Translations under genes and position numbers: made by a program
Assembly: GCA_009760855.2 (NCBI GenBank)
Contig: WPIO01000168.1
Location: forward strand, 55,001 to 119,000
Reading direction: 5' to 3'
DNA: 64,000 nucleotides
DNA from: Cristatella mucedo
Taxonomy: Eukaryota; Bryozoa; Phylactolaemata; Cristatellidae
Notes under the pieces: generated by a model
What the model saw: the letters and a program-made list of their open reading frames with translations, nothing else
What the model was told of the DNA's origin: nothing
Databases searched by the model: none
Part shown: positions 40,668 through 50,399 of the stretch, piece after piece
Numbering within the stretch: the first letter of the stretch is position 1
How the letters are laid out: each line of letters starts with the position of its first letter

Positions 40668-41580
40668 TATCTCCGTCCCAAACTCCTACCGGACAACGTA
40701 GCCGTTGCCCCATAATAGCGTTGTGTAGCGCAATCCCAGCTGAAGCGTTTTTGGTACCCAAAAAATGGTTCATCTCATGATTAAACGAAGTGACTAGCAT
40801 AGCTGAGTATTAGGAGAGCAGCAGAGATAGTGAATAGCATGGAATATATCCGCCGGAAGCAGCCGGAAAAGATAGGCCATAGTCGCCAGCAGGTGAGTAG
40901 GTTTTGTTGTTTAAGAGCCGTGGAAGCAAGTTCCTAAATATTGCAGATGCATATTATTATTATCAGTATTATTATTATTTTATTGTTATATTAATCTAGC
41001 TATCATATAAAATACTGCAGAGATACTTGGCGAACCAAAGCTTCCGAAGCGGAGGCCTTTAAGTTGAATAGCGAACAGCTAACTTGTTGTATATAAGAGA
41101 CTGCAGGGCACGAGGAGGCTGAAAGTGGTTCAGGAGTTCAGCCAGGTATGGACGGGCGAAGCTGTGGTGGGCCTTATATGTCAGCGTAAGAACTATGCTC
41201 TGTAACCCTCGATCGGCCGACAACCATTCTAACTCTTTTAGCAAAGGTGATACGTGGTCAAACATCCGGGATGTGCGTAATAGCCTTGAGGCCATGTGCA
41301 TAGCCGGCTGCAGTAGTCTAGTGTCTTTTTTGGTATAGGACACTTAAAGAGAGTTGCAATAATCTAGACAAAACAGGAGGGATGACATATTTAAATTTTT
41401 TGCCTGCCACCATGGATGACAAATCTCAAAATTAGATAGGGAATGGACGTAATTGATAGCATTGGAAGCAGTATTCTAACGGAGGTTTCTCAAATGAGGC
41501 AAATGTCGAAGGCGAAAAATATACTTCAAGCACATTGCGAGGGGAGCACAACAGCATCACCTATTAGAAGGAATAGGCCT
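40668..41580 (-). mobile_element. LINE-B, decayed
   Basis: Reversed 3' end ('atctccgtcccaaactcc'), C-terminus and thumb, with an ATT-rich insertion at about 40950-41010. The minus frame 41059-41343 keeps ARYLAELLNHFQPPRALQ-like sequence. Ends with the segment 'caacagcatcacctattaga' near 41550. Confidence 0.7.
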
Positions 41581-41583
41581 CCA

Positions 41584-42054
41584 AGCGATAAATACGTGAT
41601 AGAAACTGATTCAAACGATGGCCCATGTGATTCATTAGCCTCAGGGCAAGTCCTAGCGACTCTCGAAAAAGCAACACTAAACCAAGAGAACATGGGTAGA
41701 GTATCCCTGCTTGTTTTTCTCAATATTTCAGCAGCTTTAGATACTATCGATCACCAAGTCTTTCTTGAGTGCCTCTCATCACGCCTGGGTATTACTGTCA
41801 CTGCATTGCAATGGTTTGGTCTTATCTCAAAATGGAAGTCTTCATAATATTGACGACATCTTTAGAATAAATAAAATGTGCAAAAACGCACCTATTTAAC
41901 ACAGCAATTAGTGGGTCCCTGTTATTCAACCTTTATGTATTTATGCTCGGTGACAGTGGGCAGGTTGCTACCAACAATTCTTGCATGCTGAACCTGTGCT
42001 TGTTATTCCTGACCAGTGTTATTCTTGCAGCTTATCGATTCTGCTATCACTAAT
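41584..42054 (+). mobile_element. LINE-A, internally deleted (duplicon unit 2)
   Basis: RT fingers (RVSLLVFLNISAALDTIDHQ) are followed, after a large internal deletion at about 41850, by the 3' UTR. The UTR is interrupted at 42053 and resumes at 43333. Confidence 0.75.
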
Positions 42055-43186
42055 AATAATAATAATCATAATAATCATAATGCACTTTATAAAGCGCCCT
42101 CAGAAAACTTAATCTCTCTCTAGGCGCTTTACATTTACTGCAAAGGGAAATGCGATTTAATGGTGAGTAATATCATGCTTGATAAACAAACAAAATAAAT
42201 AACACGATTAGGGGTGACATGCACAGGGTCAGCATGCAAATGTGGTTAGTGGCAGCATACACAGTGTCAGCAAGCATAAGCACATCAAGGACGAATCCCA
42301 GGGACCCACTAAATGGTGTCCTAAATAGGTGTGTTTTTAAGTTATTTTTTAAATGTGGTCAGGTCAGGGGGTGTTCTGACGTAAGTCGGGAGGGAGTTCC
42401 AGGCTTTGGGAGCATATGAACTAAATGCACGGTCTCCAAAAGATTTGAGGTTTGTACGGGGTATTTGCAGACTGTTGGATTCCGAAAAGTGGGTGGAACA
42501 ATGCTTGGCCTGATGGGGGAGTAGATCTGAGAGATAGGCTGGAGCCAAAGAATGAAGTGACCTAAAAGTGAGCGACAAAACCTTGAAGTCAATCCGTTGC
42601 TTGACTGGTAGCCAGTGCAGGTTGGCGAGAAGTGATGTGATGTGGCAACTGCGATGCTCACGACAGACAAGCCTAGCTGCAGAGTTTTGTACCAGCTGCA
42701 ATCGCCTGATCGCACATGCCAGTAGGCCAGTAAGCAGTGAGTTGCAGAAATCGAGACGGGATGTCACGAATGCATGGACCAACTTGAACGTGGTATCCTT
42801 ATCTGAACAAGGCCGAATTTTAGCAATGTTATGTAGCTGAAAATGGGCGGATTTGACTGTGGAGCTGATATGGTCGTCTAAAGAGAGGTCGCTTTGGAAC
42901 ATGACACCTTGATTTCGTGCTGATTCAACTGGAGATATGCTGGCAGAGCCAATTTTGAGAGTCAGCCTTTCAAATTTCTGAATCAAACTGGGTTTGATCA
43001 TAACTGGTAAGTTTTATCATCGTTTAGTTTTAGAAAATTTGCTGCCATCCATGTGCGGATGTCATCCATACATGCAGCAAGTGAGTTGAGAGAATTTGAG
43101 GTGCTCGAAGGCTGGGAGGGATCAAAGCAAAGGTACAACTGAGTGTCATCCGCATAGAAGTGAAAGCCTTGATTGTGCTTGGCAAC
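42054..43186 (-). mobile_element. LINE-A, young 5'-truncated copy
   Basis: (TAA)n tail, full 3' UTR and a minus frame intact for 219 codons (42342-43001), from MIKPSLIQKFERLTLKIGSA to the C-terminus. A further stretch to 43186 covers the YADD-proximal region with one frame break near 43005. It abuts a SINE-T on its 5' side, and both together lie between ACTAA repeats. Confidence 0.85.
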
Positions 43187-43332
43187 TATAGATATAATTT
43201 ATTTATATAGTGCCCCAAGAGAACTTAATCTCTATTCAGGTGCTTTACATATGTTTCGGTGCTCTAGCCCACGACCTCAGTCAGACCTTGGTCGGGGAGA
43301 GCACCTTAACCGCTAGACCAAACCAGCTCGGC
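43187..43332 (-). mobile_element. SINE-T at the 5' end of the LINE-A copy
   Basis: Reversed SINE-T: 'tagtgccccaagagaactta', degraded B box 'gtgctctagcccacg', A box 'ttaaccgctagaccaaacc'. ACTAA at 43333-43337 follows it directly and matches ACTAA at 42049-42053 beyond the LINE-A tail. Confidence 0.8.
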
Positions 43333-43435
43333 ACTAACCATTCATTCGTGTTTCCATTGCAGCAAATTCAATGATCCTAGGAAGTGATTGAGTGCCTTGA
43401 GGGAGATTTATCGAGTGAATTGTTATTATTATTAT
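43333..43435 (+). mobile_element. LINE-A tail, continuation of 41584-42054
   Basis: Resumes 'actaaccattcattcgtg', then the stem-loop and (ATT)n, leading directly into Repeat-C. Confidence 0.75.
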
Positions 43436-44930
43436 TAATGGGCTGTAATCTACGGCAACGGTCTGTCTTCTACCCAAATCCGGCTTAAACTAACTACAGA
43501 TTGGTACTTCAATGTTCTAATTGTCAAGGCACATTATGTTAACTGTGTGTGCAGATACTGTCAGCGTAATTTGAGCGTTCCATCTTAGGGCATGCATGGT
43601 AATTCGCGGCCATTGCTCGGCTTCGATTCCAATCCGTTTTAATTTGATCAGGAAGTGGCTGCTCTAGATGTCAATCAATAACACGAATTAGTAAAGCGTC
43701 CTTTCGTGTGCTGCTACGTGTGTACTACTCCATGGACTCAATCAAAAAGGACAACGAGACGTTGTTGTGTCCAAAGATTTTCATCTGGATCTACATGCAT
43801 CCGTGATAGAATGCCAGAAACCAGGTCACAAACGAAGCAAGTGTATCAAGAGATCCAATCGCAATAGCAGCAATAGTAACTATCAAATAGAGCCTGGAAG
43901 AATACTTTCCATGGCCAAGTAAACGGTTGAATGAGTGTGCCAGCCAGTATTAGGACGATCAAGCTTTAAATGAAAACTGAGATTTGAAGATGCGAGTATT
44001 GGTTGCTGCAGGCAAAAACTGCTAATGACTGCTTGTTCAGATAATCTACTAATTTTGTCGGCTTGAGTGATCTTGCGGAGGTATAACCACTACGAAACGT
44101 AAATAATTCAAGTAACTTTATATAACAGTTAAACAACTTAAAATTTCATTCTCTAGTCGCAAGAGAGAAACGTGTCATTATTATACGTTTCTGCACATGT
44201 TCACGATGACCCTGTGCATTTCACTCGCAATCATGTAATACTTGACCACATTGAGCATGCTATGGCTTACCATCTGATCATACTCCCTTGCCACCATATG
44301 CAAAGTGTCTCGAAAAAGATTTAGATATCAGATGCTGCTATACAGTTATATGATTGTTTCTCTTGTCTTTATCACAACATGGATAATACAGCAGGCAACT
44401 TTCAGCCGAATCGGTCACAGGCCTACAGATGCTCGCGGCCAGTGCTTGTACTCACCACTAGGGGCAGAAAGTGTCTGCCAGAGAGCGGTGGTGGTAAGGC
44501 TCATAACGGATACCATAGCCAGATCCTAAGGCAGAGAGCAATTACCCGGTCTGTATTTATACATCCAGCTGCTTGTCGGCTTTGATTTTTACCGAGGACA
44601 CTTAATTAGTGTGCTTGGTTCTAATCAATGTTCGTCAGTCAAGCTCATAGTCCACAATCTCCTGTCATGACACAATTTCTTAAAACATGTCTGGATATTT
44701 GATCGGTTGAAGGCTCGTAGTGCCCGGGTCTTCTTCAACAGACCTCAGTCTGCAGATAAAGTAATTGAAGCTTTATAGCTTCACTTCGGCATCAATAGCC
44801 GGTTGGTGCATTTGAGCACTGCGAATGATGATACGTTTTCGTTGTCACGTGCAGGAAACTGGTGAAAGGGACATCTTGCAACTACAGGCAGAGGAGAAAA
44901 TGAGAGAAAACAGGAGAGAAAGACTGATGA
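43436..44930 (+). repeat. Repeat-C, copy 2 (uninterrupted)
   Basis: About 1.5 kb aligned with copies 1 and 3. It carries the empty integration site of the LTR element (near 44060, 'ttgtcggcttgagtgatctt'). The basic reading frame (FHLDLHASVIECQKPGHKRS) and the MDNTAGNFQPNRSQAY frame are both readable. It lies upstream of the beta-propeller gene, as copy 3 does. Confidence 0.7.
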
Positions 44931-45239
44931 GTCGAAACAGGAAACCGGAAATGAACCGGTTATGCATGTGGTACTGCAGTATACCTGTGGTGTGACAGTA
45001 TCGAAGCGTATGCTTCCGCTTCGCTTGCTCGGGTTTGCTTCAGGTTCTTCAGAATCTGGGAGCCACCGAGCTACGCTCAGGACTCTAGAAGCCAGTGAGG
45101 AATATGCAGCGGAAGCCTTAGAATCTGGGAGTCAGTGAGCAAGTGAAGCAGAACGTAGAGACTCTCGAAGCTAGAGAACGATATGCAGCTGAAGCCCCAG
45201 AATATAGGAGTCAGCGAGCAAGCGAATCTAATGCTGGAG

Positions 45240-45780
45240 GCTCTATGAGCAAATCCAGCAGAGACACTTTACCCATGTGTGGATTCATAAATAGGTCATC
45301 GTACACCATAAGCATTGCTGACTTTGTTGAGTGATTAGCTCTAAAGCCAGACTTGAACTTACTAGCGAGATTTGAAGTTTCAATATATGAGTCCAGCTGG
45401 TCTACAAAAATCCGTTACAGTGTTTTTGATAATAATTTATAAAAGGAGACTGGTGGTAGTTGCTCAAGTTCTCTAGGTCTAGTGTGGCTTTCTTGAAAAG
45501 TGGCCCGACTACAGCTTTTCGAAAGGTGTTTGAACTTGACCTGAGGCTAATGACATATTAGTGATGTTAGTTATGCATGGCAGCAGCAGATCAATGCAAC
45601 GTAGGAGCAGGATGGAGGGAATAATGTCCAGGAGACTTGCTGTCTTCTTTGATGAGGATATGAATTGCTTGACGCGATCACTAGTGACCTGCCATGGTCT
45701 GCAATGGAGACACTGAGGTGCAGCCTTCTTTGCTTCAATTAGGAAGGCATGCTCGACTATATCATAATAATAATAACAAT
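45240..45780 (-). mobile_element. LINE-A RT N-terminal fragment
   Basis: The minus strand encodes IIPSILLLRCIDLLLPCITN and MSLASGQVQTPFEKL, then a broken region including SNLASKFKSGF-like and NHSTESAM-like parts: the segment between endonuclease and RT palm. Part of it (about 45727-45780) is included in the gene duplication. Confidence 0.6.
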
Positions 45781-46042
45781 AATAATAACAAGCAATGACT
45801 CTTGTGTCTGAAGCCAAGCAGGATTATTATGGCAACTCTAATAAACAGGATACTGCTGAAGAAGAGTTCAATTAATTGCTTGTTGACTGTGCCACACTGC
45901 TAATTTAGAATGAACGAGAATTTACATGCATTAAACCATTTATTTATTATCAGCAGCCAGCTTTCCCACAACAGTAAATGCAACTTAGTATCCTCAAAAA
46001 TGCAAGTGCACGAGTGTAGCAAATAAACCGTGCAATACTAAA

Positions 46043-46049
<7 letters not shown>

Positions 46050-46079
<30 letters not shown>

Positions 46080-46096
46080 CTATATATATATATATT
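46050..46096. repeat. (TA)n microsatellite
   Basis: Long TA run just downstream of the beta-propeller gene stop. A shorter version is present in the duplicate near 55920. Confidence 0.95.
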
Positions 46097-46123
46097 AAAC
46101 TATTCAAACATTGCTACTTATTA

Positions 46124-47564
46124 TCAGGTGGAGCTGCTGACTGGGTAGGCGGTCGCTTGACATGGAATGTCCTTTTCACTAAAGCTAATGACTGCTAGGA
46201 CGCTCTGCTTTCCTTTAGCCAGCGACAGAGCATACAGTCCTTCTCCTGCATGGCTGCCACATGCTAAGACTTGCTTCACGTGCTGACCGTCATCGATTCT
46301 GATTGCCGTCACGACGTGACTGACACACACAGCCATGTAGAGCACGCGTCCAAATGGCTGAAGGCAGACGTCCATGACCTTGCTGCTTGGCTCGTGTCGC
46401 CAGAGTATGTCGCCAGAGTGACTGTAGCCGTCCACCACATACTCTTCTCTCCCGTCGCTGAGCTTGACTGCACAGCTGCTGGATGTGACGACTATTTGAG
46501 CCGTTACTGCAACGCTGCATATGTTGTACTCCAGCTTACGTCGGTACAGCTCTGTACCACAGCACAGTTTCACGAGGCCCAGCTGAGGGCCACTCACCCA
46601 ACTGTTAGTTTCACTGTCTACTCTATCCTCACATGCAGCTAGGAGGTCACCGTGGACGGTGAGTCGCCTTGCAGGTGACTGCAGCACAGCGACAAGCTTG
46701 TCTTCAAGCCAGGCACCGTCGCTGGCAGAGCTGCGTCGCAGCAGCACGATGAACTTCGAAGCAGTCAAGCCGACAGCCGCTCGACCGTCGTCTAGCACGT
46801 CCACCGTGCGGACACTCTCGTCTCCTCCTCCTTTTCTCGTCGGCCTCCAGCAGTGCAGCTCCTTCCCACTCGTGTCGCACTCCTTCAGTCCGTGCTCCAT
46901 AGCAGCCACTAGCAGAGTGCCTTCATCTGTGACAGCCACGTCCCAGCAGCAGTGAGGGTACAGCCAGCTGCCAGACGCTGGACCAAACGACAGGGGAAAA
47001 GTGGAGTTTGCTGAGCTACAAAATAAGTCGTACAGATAAGATAATAATACATTAAATATAAAAAATAAGATATTAAGTGAGCAGATAAGAATTTTCAAGC
47101 GCTGCCAGAAGCTGGGTCAAACGACAGATACAAAGTAAAGTTACAAAAAAAAAAAGAATTAAAAAATAAAAAATGCAATGAAGACAATAATCTCTAAACG
47201 GCTAAAACATATTCAAAACTCTTCCCAAAAATTTAACGAGCTAACAACCAGCATTGGCTAGCTATATAATTGGTAGGTCAACAGCTAAAGGCAAGAAATA
47301 AAATGTCAATACTTGCTAAATATAAATAGAATGTTTAGGAGTAGAATGATTAGGAGCAGAATGAACGGCCAGAGAGTAAAAAAAAGTCGAGGTCATGAGT
47401 CAGTGATAATATATCTACTGCATATCGATAGATACCTAAAGGCACCAGTCCATTTTTACATTTAAACGTTTCTTTGAAGGTGACTACGCTTTAATTTTAA
47501 ACTTTTCTTTAACACACCAGTCGTACAAGTCAAGGTACACAAGCAAAGGACATTACCTTAGCAT
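46124..47564 (-). CDS. Beta-propeller-like protein, intact copy (two exons)
   Basis: Exon 1 coding part is 8 bases (47557-47564, ATGCTAAG) before donor gtaatg. Exon 2 is 47015 down to 46124 after acceptor 'tattttgtag'. Together they give exactly 300 codons including the stop. The product (299 residues) shows blade-like repeats: CCWDVAVTDEGTLLVAAMEH, VRTVDVLDDGRAAVGL, RLTVHGDLLAACEDR, YNICSVAVTAQIVV, KVMDVCLQPFGRVLYMAV, GLYALSLAKGKQSVLAVIS. These resemble WD40- or NHL-type blades (hydrophobic-V-x-DG-hydrophobic) without clear GH/WD dipeptides. No signal peptide or membrane segment. The tiny exon and both splice sites are conserved in the duplicate. No specific family recognised; a scaffold or binding role is only a guess. 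Confidence 0.7.
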
Positions 47565-47697
47565 GAAAGTCGTTAGATTAAACGTACAAAAATTTTCACA
47601 GCAGTAACAGCTTTCTAGTACCACAACAAAAGCATGACTCCAGAACAAACGCCACAGCTACTGCCATCTTCGGTTACTGCCTCGTTCCAGTATTGGA

Positions 47698-47712
47698 CAC
47701 GTGACTTCCGGT
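47698..47712 (-). promoter_or_regulatory. E-box plus ETS-type site, promoter of beta-propeller gene
   Basis: On the minus strand ACCGGAAGTCACGTG combines an ETS site with a CACGTG E-box, about 135 bp upstream of the ATG. The duplicate gene has the same module at 57502-57516. Flanking sequence is much less conserved, which points to function. Confidence 0.55.
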
Positions 47713-47822
47713 TGCCGAAAGCCACACCGGAAACCAACGGAGCAGGCGGAACCACCCAATTAGAAAACAGTAATGCATTTATAACCATGCGAGTGGTGAC
47801 CGAAATTCCAAGAAAACATCAG

Positions 47823-48045
47823 CTATTGCTTCATAATATTTGGAGCAAATACTAATTAATGAATAGTGCAGAACGTTCGAAGTAATTGGTTATTACCTGC
47901 AGGTAGGCTGATTTAGAACTCACATAAATTCCGAGAAAACAGTACTATTGCTTCGTAATATTTGGAGCAAATACTAATTTATGAATAGTTCAGAACATTC
48001 GACGTAATTGGTTATTACCTGCAGGTTGGCTGATTTAGAACTCAG
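47823..48045. repeat. Tandem duplication, about 122-bp unit
   Basis: 'ctattgcttcataatatttg' at 47823 and 'ctattgcttcgtaatatttg' at 47945 start two similar units of about 120 bp, each ending near 'gctgatttagaactca'. Followed by ATT-rich low-complexity DNA to 48120. Confidence 0.85.
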
Positions 48046-48152
48046 ATTAATATATTAGTATTATATATTATTATTATATTATATTTTTATTATTATATTA
48101 TTAATACATTAATATGTTATTCCGGTAGCAATAGTGCTTCTGTTTCACTACT

Positions 48153-48295
48153 TGCAGAGCTGGTTTGGTCTAGCAGTTAAGGTGCTCGCCCCGACCAAGG
48201 TCAGGCTGAGGTCGTGGGCTCGAGCCCCGAGGCATATGTGAAGAGCTTGAATAGACATTAATTTCTCTTGGGGTGCTATACAAATGCAGGAAAGC
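48153..48295 (+). mobile_element. SINE-T copy
   Basis: A box 'tggtctagcagttaagg', B box 'gggctcgagccc', then the LINE-A-like 3' end ('gaatagacattaatttctct', 'tggggtgctat'). A poly-ATT region precedes it. Confidence 0.85.
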
Positions 48296-48337
48296 CTTAC
48301 TATATATATATATAGCAGGGAAGCTTAACTGGAGAGA

Positions 48338-49090
48338 TGTCTGCCTCTACAGCTAGCCATCACATCCGATCCCTATCCAAGATTAGAAGCTGTCTCCCAC
48401 AGTGGCTTGTAAAAAATTTAACTAGCTCTTTAGTTCTGTCTCGGCTTGATTATTGTAATTCCCTTTTGGCTGGGCTGCCAAAGAAAGCTATTATGCCACT
48501 ACAGCGGACTATGAATTTGGCTGCAAGGCTGGTCTTCAAGTCCCAGCGGTTTGAGCACGTATCTCCTTTGCTGAAAGAGCTAGAATGGTTGCCGGTTGAG
48601 CAAAGGATACAGAGCAAAGTTATTACGCTGACCCACAAGGCCCGCCACGGCTTGGCTCCTTCGTACCTAGCTGAACTGCTGCATCAGTTTCAGCCTGTTC
48701 GCGCCCTCAGGTCCTGTGTGGACAATAAATTAGCTGTCCCATTCCTCCGCTTAAAGACAATTGGCGACAGAAGCTTTAGCTCTGCAGGTCCTAGACTGTG
48801 GAACTCGCTTCCACAATTCTTACGCAACAACATCTACTCTCCAACTGCCGACTATGGCACATCTTTTTCAGCCGTCCTGAGCTGCTACTTCTATGCTACT
48901 CACTACTTCAACTGCTCTCCTGACTCTGCTATGCTTCCCACTTTCTCTTTGTTGCGTGAGACGAAGTCCGTTGGCTACCGAACGGGTACCGAAAGCCGCT
49001 TAGGCTGTGAGTGGGCTATACAAAACTCTCCTACGTAACACCCACATGGTCTTTATGACTTTGTGGAGTTACTGACGGAGATACATGCCA
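48338..49090 (+). mobile_element. LINE-B 3' part, intact 233-codon frame
   Basis: The frame 48337-49038 is open from MSASTASHHIRSLSKIRSCL to IQNSPT: thumb and C-terminal domain. The 3' UTR ends 'gagttactgacggagatac' at about 49085 without an extended TTACA tail. 5'-truncated and relatively young. Confidence 0.85.
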
Positions 49091-49199
49091 CCTCTGGAGA
49101 GAGGCTGGCTATCTCAACCACCAGCAATAAGCAGCAAAAGATTACAACTGCAAACCTGCACAACCTTATATTATTGCCCACTAATTAGCTGATACCCGG

Positions 49200-50290
49200 A
49201 GCTAAAGGCAGGCAGAAAACTCAGTGCCACCTTTTCTCATTATGGGTCATTTAAACATTTACTGCTATGAATTATCTGATGCATTCAGCACCAAATTTTG
49301 TGCACTGACTGACTCTTTGTCTCTTGTGGCTCACGTGCATTGCCTTCCATCTAGGGTCATGATCTTGACAAATGTCTCCTACAAGTGCATGCTATTCTCA
49401 CCAAGTATTCCCAACTTTGCTTATCTGACCACATGCAGATACTATTCAGTTTATGCCGTATGCAAATATTTTCTTCTTCTAAAAATACTTGTGAATCAAA
49501 AAACCTCACGAACCTTGACGTCTATGATGTCCATGCGAAAATTGTATCTAGGACTCGACTGCTCAATCCACCTTCCGACCTGTCACCCACTTATAGATTG
49601 CTTTCACACCACACTAGCAGACATGCTCTACTAGTTTGTTACTCTGAATAGGCACACTGTGTGCCTTCACCCTGACGGCCTATGTTTTACTGCATAAATT
49701 AAACTAGCTACGTCAACGTAGCCGAAGCTTCAAAAAAGTATACCAAACGACGGGACTTGCTGTTCATCATCACGAGGCATACGAGGACTAATTCCGCTCG
49801 GGTTCTCTTCTCCGGTTCTTATCAAAGACACTAAAATGAGTAGTGACAAGACTGGCTGAACCCGTTTACTGAAACTTCACCCCATCCTAGCCCGCTCAAG
49901 TGCGGTTTTAGAGCTAATCATCCTACATAGTTAGCGTTGCATCAGGCATATAATGAATGATATACTTAGGAATGAAGACATCGGTTGAATCTCTCTGCAT
50001 TTTCCTCTATCTTTCGGAAGGTTAATACTATTGATCCCCAAACCCTTCTTAAGTGTCTCTTAACTCGCCTGGGCAAATGTGGCACTGCACTGAGCTGTTC
50101 AGGTCTTGTGTCAGTGGGAGACTCCGGAATGTTGACGGAAATGGACACAGGTCATTCAAGGAACCTCTGAGGTATGGAATACTTCAGCACTCTGCTCTTG
50201 GTAAAAGCAATTTCTTATTAAGGATAAGTTCATTTTCCTGGTTTATACTTTCAGTCTTTTCCATGTGATCGCTAGGCTCAAACTAGGCTT
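49200..50290 (+). mobile_element. LINE-A, endonuclease end and RT fragments
   Basis: 49224-49400 encodes FLIMGHLNIYCYELSDAFST and ALTDSLSLVAHVH, the GDxN region of the APE endonuclease (Asp changed to His). Later parts hold RT finger fragments. Internal deletions and frameshifts; no 3' end. Confidence 0.65.
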
Positions 50291-50399
50291 TCACTTTTTA
50301 TCTTAATATATATTTATTTGCGCCAATTTTAACGCCATTCGTTCAATTGGTCAGTGTACAATATCAAGGAATGCGTTGTTTGGCGTTCATCCCAAGACT

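Noticed and set aside
46271-46642. Plus-strand 123-codon frame opposite the beta-propeller gene
   Set aside because: Antisense shadow; the equivalent in the duplicate is interrupted, while the minus-strand frame shows repeats and splicing.
47634-47855. Plus-strand frame with a similar one at 57.4 kb
   Set aside because: It lies over the conserved promoter and 5' region of the minus-strand genes; conservation is explained by the duplication and the ETS/E-box module.
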